NCBI RefSeq assembly: GCF_029625335.1
Contig: NZ_CP121111.1
Coordinates: forward strand, 2,418,001 to 2,482,000
Source of the DNA: Flavobacterium nitratireducens
Lineage (GTDB): Bacteria > Bacteroidota > Bacteroidia > Flavobacteriales > Flavobacteriaceae
Reading direction: 5' to 3'
DNA length: 64,000 nucleotides
The first letter of the stretch is position 1, and each line of letters opens with the position of its first letter. The notes below the pieces were generated by a model that was not told the DNA's origin, did no database searches, and saw only the letters and a program-made list of their open reading frames with translations. The position numbers were made by a program, and so were the translations under genes. Positions 9,385 through 17,340 of this stretch are shown piece after piece.

Positions 9385-12300
9385 AATTATTATAGCAGGT
9401 CTGTTTACATTTCTTTTCATTAATTGCTCAAGAAACGAAAATCAATTATTTGAAAAACTTTCATCTGAAAAAAGTAATGTTAAGTTTAATAATAAATTAG
9501 ATGCTTCTAAAAATATTTCAATTTTAGACTATTTGTATTATTACAATGGTGGTGGAGTAGCTTTAGGAGATATTAATAATGATGGATTAGTTGATATTTA
9601 TTTTACATCTAATCAGGGAAAAAATAAATTATATCTCAACAAAGGAGGGAATGTTTTTGAAGATATTTCCGTAAAAGCAGGAGTAGAAGGGGAAAGTGAC
9701 TGGGAAACGGGTTCTATTATGGCTGATGTCAATGGAGACGGATATCTTGATATTTATGTTTGTGCGGTCGTTGGTATTAATGGTTTTGAAGGTCATAACG
9801 AATTGTATATTAATAATGGAGATAATACGTTTACCGAAAGTGCCGCCGAATATGGTTTGGATATTGATAATTATTGCAGTTCAGTGGCTTTCTTTGATTA
9901 TGATAATGACGGCGATTTAGACATGTATTTATTAAATCACGCAATACACTCCGAATTATCTTATGGTAAAGCAGAAATTCGAAATAAAAGAAATTATGAA
10001 AGTGGTGATAAATTATTTAGAAATGATGCTGGTAAATTTGTTGATGTAAGTGAGCAAGCAGGAATTTTTGGAGGAGCGAACGGATACGGTTTAGGAATTG
10101 CAGTTTCTGATTTTAATTTGGATGGTAATCAAGACATTTATATCTGTAATGATTTCCATGAAGACGATTATTATTACTTGAATAATGGGGATGGTACATT
10201 TACAGAATGTATGAAAAATTATTTTGGACATACGAGTCGATTCTCTATGGGAGTTGATGTGGCTGATATTAATCACGATGGTTTTCCAGATATAATAACC
10301 TTAGATATGTTGCCAGAGGATGAAAAAGTTTTAAAATCTTCAGCCGGTGATGATAATCCTCAAATGTTGAAGGTGAGAACAGAAAGATTAGGGTATCATT
10401 ATCAGTATACCCGAAATATGTTGCAAATCAATCAAGGAGGGAATCACTATACAGAAACGGCCTTGTTGAGTGGAGTAGCGGCATCAGATTGGAGTTGGAG
10501 TTCATTATTTGCGGATTATGATCAAGATGGGGAACAAGATATTTTTATTTGTAATGGAATTCCAAAACGACCAAATGATCTAGATTACATAAAGTATTTT
10601 TCAAATGACAATGTCAAAACCAAACTTAGCACCACTAAGTTATTAGATAAACAGGCGTTGAACAAAATGCCTAAAGGTAATGTAACCAATTATGTATTTC
10701 AAGGGGGTAAAGATTTACAATTTAAAAACAAATCTAAGGAATGGATAGAAAATGATTCGATTATTTCGAATGGTGGTGCTTATGCCGATTTAGATAATGA
10801 TGGGGATTTAGATGTAGTAACTAATAATTTAAACAATATTGCTTCAATCTATATTAACAAGACGAATGATAAAGCGCATTATTTGAAATTAAAATTGCGT
10901 TTTGGCGGAAAGAACACTTTCGGAATTGGAAGTAAAGTGATTTCGTATGTAAAGGGCAAAAAACAATTTAAAGAAATTCAAACGACTCGTGGTTTTCAAT
11001 CGAGCTCAGAGCCGATAATTCATTTTGGCTACGGGAAAATAAATAAAGTAGATTCTATACAGGTAATTTGGCCAGATAAAACGATTCAAACCCTTAAAAA
11101 TGTAAAAACAAATCAAACTCTTACTATAAAAGCCAATAATAGTAGAAAAGCTTTTGATTATAGAAAATTACATCCTTTGGTTTTGCCTGTTTTCAAAAAA
11201 GTTGCCAATAATTTGGGACTCGATTTTATACATCAGGAAAATAACTTTGTTGATTTTACAGCTCAAAAACTGATACCGTATCAACGTTCTGATCGAGGTC
11301 CTGCAACTGTTGTTGGAGACATGAATAATGATGGTAAAGAAGATGTTTTCTTTGGAGGTTCGCAAGGAAAATTAGCCGCAGTTTACCTTCAAAGCGGAAA
11401 AGGATTTTCTAAAAAAACATTCCATTCCATTTCCTCAGATTCCATTTATGAAGATGCGTCGGCTGTGATTGCTGATTTCAATGGAGATAGACAAAATGAT
11501 TTGATAGTTGCATCTGGAAGTGGGCAATATGCAGCTGATTTAGTTCACAGATTGTATTTAGGAAATGCGTTTAATAAGAGTACTTTTCCAGACACCAAAG
11601 CAATGAATGCTTCTGTAATTAAAACCATTGATTATGATAAAGATGGTGATTTGGATTTATTCATCGGAAATAATTCAAAGTATAATAGTTTTGGACGAAT
11701 GCCGGATTGTTACTTGTTAAATAATAACAAAGGAGTCTTTTCGATTGTTCAAAACAAGATTTTTGAAGAAATCGGAATGGTTACCAATGCGTTAGTTACC
11801 GATTTTAATAATGACGGAACCCCAGATTTGATTGTAGTGGGGGAATGGATGAAACCAAAATTTTTCGCCAATAAAAAAGGAATCTTCAAAGAAGTTACAG
11901 AAAATCTTTTGCCTGGAAAACAAAATGGGTTGTGGCAGTCTATTTGTGCATTTGACATTGATCATGATGGTGACCAAGACTATTTAGTGGGTAATTGGGG
12001 GATGAATTCAAAATTTAAGGCTTCTCAAGAATTCCCCATGAAAATGTATTATGATGATTTTGATACTAACGATATGTTCGAAACCATTGTTACTGTTGAG
12101 AAAAATGGGAAATACTATACCACAATGGGATTAGATGAATTAGCAGAAGAGTTCAGTGGTATGTTAAAAAAGAAATTCAACACCTATAAATCTTTTGCAG
12201 GTAAAACTGTTGATGAAGTTTTTGATACCAAAATGTTAGAAAAAGCAAAATTGTATGAAGTTCATAATTTAAAATCAGGCTATTTGAGAAATGACAAGGG

Positions 12301-12646
12301 GAAATTTACTTTTGTTCCCTTTTCAAATAAAATGCAAGTAAGTCCTATAACAAGTTTTGTAAAAGCTGATTTTGATGGAGATGGACAAGACGAAGTATTT
12401 ACCGCAGGGAATTATTTTGGTGTGACACCCTATCATAGCCGATTTGATGGCTTTTCGGGAGCGTTAATTAAAAATCAAAAAACAATCTATTTAGGAAATC
12501 AAATCGGAATTGATTTGACACAAAAAGCAGTACGTCACTTAGATATTATTCCATTTAATGGTAAAAACTATTTGTTGGTGACGGTAAATAATAAAAAAGC
12601 AGAAGTATATGAACTTCCAATGAAAAAAAATAAAACAATCAAATAA
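9377..12646 (+). CDS. FG-GAP/VCBS repeat lipoprotein with ASPIC/UnbV domain (CRTAC1-like), copy 2
   Basis: This 1089-residue paralogue of the preceding gene has the same architecture. It has a lipoprotein signal (lipobox FINC), an N-terminal propeller with DINNDGLVDIYFTSNQGKN, an ASPIC/UnbV domain at about residues 500-570 (QTTRGFQSSSEPIIHFGYG, DSIQVIWPDKT) and a second propeller. The ATG lies inside the end of the upstream gene (8-bp overlap), so translation is probably coupled. The two proteins align end to end but have diverged considerably, so they may form a pair or bind different ligands. The haloperoxidase-like gene starts 5 bp later and belongs to the same operon. Confidence 0.9.
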   Translation: MNKIIIAGLFTFLFINCSRNENQLFEKLSSEKSNVKFNNKLDASKNISILDYLYYYNGGGVALGDINNDGLVDIYFTSNQGKNKLYLNKGGNVFEDISVKAGVEGESDWETGSIMADVNGDGYLDIYVCAVVGINGFEGHNELYINNGDNTFTESAAEYGLDIDNYCSSVAFFDYDNDGDLDMYLLNHAIHSELSYGKAEIRNKRNYESGDKLFRNDAGKFVDVSEQAGIFGGANGYGLGIAVSDFNLDGNQDIYICNDFHEDDYYYLNNGDGTFTECMKNYFGHTSRFSMGVDVADINHDGFPDIITLDMLPEDEKVLKSSAGDDNPQMLKVRTERLGYHYQYTRNMLQINQGGNHYTETALLSGVAASDWSWSSLFADYDQDGEQDIFICNGIPKRPNDLDYIKYFSNDNVKTKLSTTKLLDKQALNKMPKGNVTNYVFQGGKDLQFKNKSKEWIENDSIISNGGAYADLDNDGDLDVVTNNLNNIASIYINKTNDKAHYLKLKLRFGGKNTFGIGSKVISYVKGKKQFKEIQTTRGFQSSSEPIIHFGYGKINKVDSIQVIWPDKTIQTLKNVKTNQTLTIKANNSRKAFDYRKLHPLVLPVFKKVANNLGLDFIHQENNFVDFTAQKLIPYQRSDRGPATVVGDMNNDGKEDVFFGGSQGKLAAVYLQSGKGFSKKTFHSISSDSIYEDASAVIADFNGDRQNDLIVASGSGQYAADLVHRLYLGNAFNKSTFPDTKAMNASVIKTIDYDKDGDLDLFIGNNSKYNSFGRMPDCYLLNNNKGVFSIVQNKIFEEIGMVTNALVTDFNNDGTPDLIVVGEWMKPKFFANKKGIFKEVTENLLPGKQNGLWQSICAFDIDHDGDQDYLVGNWGMNSKFKASQEFPMKMYYDDFDTNDMFETIVTVEKNGKYYTTMGLDELAEEFSGMLKKKFNTYKSFAGKTVDEVFDTKMLEKAKLYEVHNLKSGYLRNDKGKFTFVPFSNKMQVSPITSFVKADFDGDGQDEVFTAGNYFGVTPYHSRFDGFSGALIKNQKTIYLGNQIGIDLTQKAVRHLDIIPFNGKNYLLVTVNNKKAEVYELPMKKNKTIK

Positions 12647-12651
12647 TAAAA

Positions 12652-14010
12652 ATGAAAGCTAAAATTTTTCTTTTAGGAATTGTGATTCTTTTTTTAACGT
12701 CTTGTAAAAAAGAAAAATCCATTGTTATTACAGCCAATGATTATTGTTCAGCTGTTGATACAGTAACAGGAATTATGGTTCATGATATTTTTTCTCCTCC
12801 TGTGGCTAGTAGAATTTATGTTTATCCTAATGTGGCAGCTTATGAGATTATTGCACAAAACAGTAATAAATATGAAAGTCTTCAGGGGCAGTTAAAAGGA
12901 TTGGATTCTATTCCAGTTTTAGATCCTAAAAGTGGAGTCAACCAAAAATTAGCAGCTTTGATTGCTCACATGGAAATAAGTAAACAGCTTATTTTTTCAG
13001 AACAAGCATTGGAAAAATATAGGGATAGTTTGTATGAAAAATGGGGTTCCGAAAACCAAAAAGAATTTGAAGTATCAAAAGACTATGCGCTAAAAGTAGT
13101 AGATAGAATTAAAGCGTGGATGGGAAAAGACAATTACAAACAAACCCGAACCTTTCCTAAGTATTCTGTTCATACGGATCAAGCAGGAAGATGGCAACCC
13201 ACTCCTCCCGCTTATATGGATGGAGTTGAGCCACATTGGGGAGAAATACGAACTTTAGTAATGGATTCTGCTTCACAATTTAAACCAAAAGCGCCTCATC
13301 CTTTTTCTACTGATAAAAACTCTTTGTTTTACAAAGAAGCTAAAGAAACCTATGATGTAGGTAATGAAATGTCTAAAAAATTATTAGCCATTGAAAACGC
13401 CAAGACAAATGTAATTCCGGAAGAATCAGCTATTGCTACTTTTTGGGATTGCAACCCGTATGCGACAGTAACACAGGGTCACATGATGTTTGCAAAAAAG
13501 AAAAACACACCCGATGCACACTGGATCAATATTACTAAGATTGCTTTAAAGAAAACAAAATCAAATTTTGAGACTACGGTTTTTGCTTATACAAAAGCAT
13601 CAATAGGTATTTTTGAAAGTTTTATTAGCTGTTGGCATGAAAAATACAGAACCAATGTGATTCGCCCAGAAACCTATATTAATTTATATATTGATGAAAA
13701 TTGGAAACCACAATTGCAAACGCCTCCTTTTCCAGAATATACCAGTGGGCATTCTGTCGTTTCGTCTTGTTCGTCCATTATTTTAACCTCTATTTTTGGA
13801 GATAATTTCAGTTATATTGATGATTCTGAAATCCCTTTTGGTTTGCCAAAAAGAAGTTTTCAATCCTTTAAACAAGCAGCTTCGGAAGCATCTATTAGCA
13901 GGTTGTATGGAGGAATTCATTACAGAGCCGCAATTGAGAATGGTGTAGTCCAAGGAACAAATATTGGAAACTATATTAATAGTAAAATCAAATTTTTTAA
14001 ATCTAAATAA
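12652..14010 (+). CDS. Vanadium-dependent haloperoxidase/PAP2-superfamily lipoprotein
   Basis: The protein has 452 residues with a lipoprotein signal (lipobox LTSC). Its C-terminal half carries the PAP2/vanadium-haloperoxidase phosphate- or vanadate-binding signature. This comprises K331-x6-R338-P, then T365-type SGH with H367 as the acid-base His, then S416-R417-x5-H423 with H423 as the vanadate- or phosphate-linking His. The usual HxxxD Asp after H423 is replaced (HYRAAIENG). Members of this group in Bacteroidota are annotated as haloperoxidases, but many may be phosphatases; sequence alone does not decide. Repeated association with SusCD and FG-GAP/UnbV proteins is known in the phylum, and the gene sits 5 bp after the second FG-GAP gene. 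Whether it halogenates or dephosphorylates a sugar-linked substrate is open. Confidence 0.85.
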   Translation: MKAKIFLLGIVILFLTSCKKEKSIVITANDYCSAVDTVTGIMVHDIFSPPVASRIYVYPNVAAYEIIAQNSNKYESLQGQLKGLDSIPVLDPKSGVNQKLAALIAHMEISKQLIFSEQALEKYRDSLYEKWGSENQKEFEVSKDYALKVVDRIKAWMGKDNYKQTRTFPKYSVHTDQAGRWQPTPPAYMDGVEPHWGEIRTLVMDSASQFKPKAPHPFSTDKNSLFYKEAKETYDVGNEMSKKLLAIENAKTNVIPEESAIATFWDCNPYATVTQGHMMFAKKKNTPDAHWINITKIALKKTKSNFETTVFAYTKASIGIFESFISCWHEKYRTNVIRPETYINLYIDENWKPQLQTPPFPEYTSGHSVVSSCSSIILTSIFGDNFSYIDDSEIPFGLPKRSFQSFKQAASEASISRLYGGIHYRAAIENGVVQGTNIGNYINSKIKFFKSK

Positions 14011-14025
14011 ATCAAACATATTAAA

Positions 14026-14940
14026 ATGAATACTAAGTTAAAGAGGTTGTCAGTTGTAGTTTTACTTTCTTTTTTAGGATGGTATTTTGTATTAAAGCAA
14101 TCGGATTATACTATTACTTTTAAAGTTAATACCGCTACAGGAACTATTTTTCAAGGGATTGCGGAATGGACATCAGCTCAATCTAAAAACCAAAATGAGA
14201 TTTATACTGTTTTAGAAAAAAGAAATTTTGATTTCATAAAACAATCAATGGTAAAAGATAATGAGGAATTTGTTTATACCTGGGAATTAAAGTCATTGAA
14301 TGATAGTGTAACTTCAGTTACTGTTGGTATAAAAGATTTAAATCATTCAATATACAATAGGTTGACTGTGCCTTTTATTTCAACAAAATTTACAGAAGAG
14401 CAAATAGAGAAAATTAGAAATTTCAAGAGAGGTCTTGTAGAACATATCAGTAATTTTAAAGTGAAAATTGATGGTGAAACTACTTCAGAAGAAATTTTTG
14501 TTGCCTATATATCGATGGAAAGTGTTTTGCAGGAAAAAGCTCAGAAAATGATTATGAATGATATAGATATTGTTGGTTATTTGGATAGAAATAAAATTAA
14601 GATTATTGGATTTAGACCCTATTTAGAAATTGTTGATTGGAATCAGGAAAAAGAATTATTAAAATTTAATTATTGTTTTCCAATACCTAAAAACACAAAA
14701 TATATTCCGGATCAACATGTTAAGTTTAAAAAAATCCCAGCAATGAGAGGTATTCAGGCAACGTATTTTGGGAATTATAGGACATCAGATAGAGCTTGGT
14801 TTGCCATTTTAGATTATGCAAAACGAAATAAAATAAAACTACAAAATAGGGTTTTAGAACATTTTTTAGCTAACCCATTTAATGGTGGAAATGAGTTAGA
14901 ATGGGAGGCTAAAATTATTATTCCATTTGAAGATAAATAA
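14026..14940 (+). CDS. Membrane-anchored SRPBCC-like plus GyrI-like effector-binding protein
   Basis: This 304-residue protein has one N-terminal membrane segment (about residues 8-24, VVVLLSFLGWYFVL) with the rest predicted outside the cytoplasm. Residues about 28-150 resemble an SRPBCC/polyketide-cyclase-like fold (ITFKVNTATGTIFQGIAEW, a middle EFVYTWEL). Residues about 155-300 look like a GyrI-like (AraC effector-binding) small-molecule-binding domain. They contain VAYISMESVLQEKAQ, IPAMRGIQATYFG and a C-terminal ending LEWEAKIIIPF. No DNA-binding domain is present. Similar fusions are common in flavobacteria but have no established role. It is the last gene of the FG-GAP/haloperoxidase operon, 15 bp after it, and the second operator pair follows directly. 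Confidence 0.65.
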   Translation: MNTKLKRLSVVVLLSFLGWYFVLKQSDYTITFKVNTATGTIFQGIAEWTSAQSKNQNEIYTVLEKRNFDFIKQSMVKDNEEFVYTWELKSLNDSVTSVTVGIKDLNHSIYNRLTVPFISTKFTEEQIEKIRNFKRGLVEHISNFKVKIDGETTSEEIFVAYISMESVLQEKAQKMIMNDIDIVGYLDRNKIKIIGFRPYLEIVDWNQEKELLKFNYCFPIPKNTKYIPDQHVKFKKIPAMRGIQATYFGNYRTSDRAWFAILDYAKRNKIKLQNRVLEHFLANPFNGGNELEWEAKIIIPFEDK

Positions 14941-14967
14941 CTTAAGTTTAAATTTTTATTAATGTTT

Positions 14968-15000
14968 CGATAACGTTTTCGGGTTTAACGAAAACGTTTT
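14968..15000. promoter_or_regulatory. Two tandem LacI-type operator palindromes upstream of the MFS/sucrose operon
   Basis: CGATAACGTTTTCG at 14968-14981 has one mismatched pair. CGAAAACGTTTT at 14989-15000 keeps the left half and core of the same palindrome. The centres (14974/14975 and 14995/14996) are 21 bp apart, nearly the same spacing as the pair before susC. This common layout argues for one LacI-family regulator acting on both units. The MFS start codon is about 88 bp downstream; no clear TAnnTTTG element could be assigned. Confidence 0.75.
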
Positions 15001-15083
15001 TTATTTTAAATAATGACCATGTTATTTTTTTTAAATTAATTTTAAAAAAATAATTTAATGTCATTTAATAAATAGTCGGAATA

Positions 15084-16391
15084 ATGGGATATAAATACAA
15101 ACTTAGTTTTTGGCAAATCTGGAATATGAATGTCGGATTTTTTGGTATTCAATATAGTTTTGGATTACAACAAAGTGCGGTAAATCCTATTTATGATTTT
15201 TTAGGGGCAAGCCCTGATCAAATACCCTTGTTGAATTTGGCGGGGCCAATGACAGGATTATTAGTTCAACCTTTAATAGGTGCATTAAGTGATAAAACCT
15301 GGAGCCCAAGATGGGGAAGGAGAAAACCTTATTTTTTAATAGGAGCTATTTTGTGTAGTATAGCCTTATTATTGTTTCCTTTCAGTAGTTCATTATGGAT
15401 GGCGGCAGGTTTATTATGGATTTTAGACGCTGGTAATAATACAGCGATGGAGCCTTACAGAGCCTTTATTGCAGATAAATTAGATGATGAGCAATTGCCT
15501 TTAGGTTTTCAAATGCAGAGCTTTTTTACTGGTTTTGGACAAACATTAGCTAATATTTCATTGTTTATTTTTCCAATGATTTTTATTGGCAAAACAGGGT
15601 CTCTGCCCACTTGGGTTTATGCTTCTTTTTTTCTCGGGGCTATTTGTTCTATTGGGACAATTTGGTGGAGTATGAGAACAACACAGGAAATTCCTCCCAC
15701 AGCAGAAGAACTTGCTCATTTAAAGGAAAATAAAGGAGGCTTATTTGATCCATTGATAGAAATTTTTTCAGCCATTGGAGAAATGCCCAAAGTAATGTGG
15801 CAACTGGCATTGGTGTATTTGTTTCAATGGTATGCATTATTCTGCTATTGGCAAAATTCTTCCAAAAGTATCGCTTTATCCGTTTGGAATGCTACTCCTC
15901 AGAATAATCCTGTAGCATATGAGGAAGCAGTGAGCTGGACTGGTTTAGTGAACGGATGGTATAATGTGGTCACATTCATCTCGGCTTTTGCTTTAGTTGG
16001 ATTTACTAAAAAATATAGTCCTAAAACGGTTCATGCTTTCTGTTTGTTATTGGCAGCACTTGGATTTTTAGCTTTTCCAAATATACATGATAAGAACTTT
16101 TTGTTTTTTGCAATAACCGGTTTTGGGATAGGTTGGGCAAGTATGATGGGGATTCCTTATCTGTTGGTTGTTTCTGAGATTCCCAAAGAAAGGTATGGTG
16201 TATATATGGGGATTATTAATATGATGATTGTTATCCCAATGATTATCCAAAATCTCTCATTTGGTTTTATCCTAAAACATTTTTTAAATAATGACTCCAG
16301 ACTGGCAATAACTTTTGCAGGGGTATTATTGATTTTGAGTGCTGTCTGTACATTATTGATTAAAACAAAAAAAGCAAAATTAAGTGAATAA
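15084..16391 (+). CDS. MFS sugar transporter, SLC45/sucrose-transporter (GPH-like) type
   Basis: This 435-residue inner-membrane carrier has about 12 hydrophobic segments. The signature between helices 2 and 3, DKTWSPRWGRRKPYF, is the RxGRRxP(F/Y) motif that defines sucrose/maltose proton symporters of the SLC45/SUT type. The preceding block GPMTGLLVQPLIGALSD also matches. It is expected to move a disaccharide such as sucrose, maltose or trehalose from periplasm to cytoplasm. It leads an operon with a PfkB kinase (17 bp later), a GH13_18 enzyme, a second MFS carrier and a trehalase, directly behind the second operator pair. The disaccharide is inferred from that context. Confidence 0.85.
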   Translation: MGYKYKLSFWQIWNMNVGFFGIQYSFGLQQSAVNPIYDFLGASPDQIPLLNLAGPMTGLLVQPLIGALSDKTWSPRWGRRKPYFLIGAILCSIALLLFPFSSSLWMAAGLLWILDAGNNTAMEPYRAFIADKLDDEQLPLGFQMQSFFTGFGQTLANISLFIFPMIFIGKTGSLPTWVYASFFLGAICSIGTIWWSMRTTQEIPPTAEELAHLKENKGGLFDPLIEIFSAIGEMPKVMWQLALVYLFQWYALFCYWQNSSKSIALSVWNATPQNNPVAYEEAVSWTGLVNGWYNVVTFISAFALVGFTKKYSPKTVHAFCLLLAALGFLAFPNIHDKNFLFFAITGFGIGWASMMGIPYLLVVSEIPKERYGVYMGIINMMIVIPMIIQNLSFGFILKHFLNNDSRLAITFAGVLLILSAVCTLLIKTKKAKLSE

Positions 16392-16408
16392 TTCAAATAA
16401 ATAATGAG

Positions 16409-17334
16409 ATGGATAAAATAGATATCCTTTGTGTTGGAGAAGTGCTAGTAGATTTTATTGGACATCAGGAAGGTGTTCTTATTAATGAGACTAGAGATTA
16501 TCATAGGTATTTAGGGGGGTCTCCTACTAATGTAGCAATGAATTCAACACGATTAGGTTTAAATACTATAATGGTTGCAACGGTAGGTAATGATGGTTTT
16601 GGTTCCTACATTACAGAACGATTAACTAGTGTTGGTATAAACACAAGCCACATTAAAATATTAGATGATAAATCGACTAGTGTAATTTTTGTTTCAAGAT
16701 CTCAGGGGACGCCAGATTTTATTCCATATCGTGCAGCAGATTGTTGCATTTATGAAGAACAAATTTCAAGCGAAATATTATCTAATACTACTATATTTCA
16801 TACCACTTGTTTCGCCTTAAGCAAAAATCCTGCACAAAAAACAATTTTAAAAAAGGCTCAAGAAGCTTATGATTTAGGCTGTAAATTAAGTATTGATGTA
16901 AATTATGCCAGAAAGCTTTGGAAGAGTCAAAAAAAGCGTTCAAGGTTATCAAAACCTATTGCCAATTCAATCCTTTAATAAAAATTAGTGAAGATGATAT
17001 GTTGCGTCTTTTTGAAAAGGAACTTCCTCATGAAGAGATATTTCAATTTTTTCACGATCAGGGAGTAGATACTGTTTGCTTAACTTTAGGTAGTAAAGGA
17101 GTAAAATTATCTCAAAAAGGAAAAGAAGTGATACAATTGCCAGCTATTAAAATAGATAGAGTTATGGACTCCACCGGAGCGGGTGATGCTTTTTGGTCTG
17201 GATTTTTATTTGCGTATATCAAGAAAAAAACAATTAATGAATGTTTGGATATCGCGTTAAAATTAGCAGCTTTAAAACTGCAAAATGTTGGTCGATTACC
17301 GGATAACATCAATATCTTATCTAAACTTTTATAA
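16409..17334 (+). CDS. PfkB-family sugar kinase (probable fructokinase), frameshifted in this sequence
   Basis: Two adjacent frames together give a complete ribokinase/PfkB-type kinase of about 308 residues, the usual length. The 5' part (from ATG 16409) has DILCVGEVLVDFIGH, GGSPTNVAMNSTRLG and LSIDVNYARKLW. The 3' part has DTVCLTLGSKGVKL and the PfkB signature DSTGAGDAFWSGFLFAY with the catalytic Asp in GAGD. The frame changes at about 16919-16921; adding one G there (TGG GAA GAG) restores NYARKLW-EESKKAF. The likely role is ATP-dependent phosphorylation of fructose, fitting the sucrose-phosphorylase-like enzyme encoded 6 bp later. Either the kinase is a recent pseudogene or the base loss is a sequencing error, as seems likely elsewhere in the window. 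Fructose versus another hexose is inferred. Confidence 0.8.
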
Positions 17335-17340
17335 AAAACA

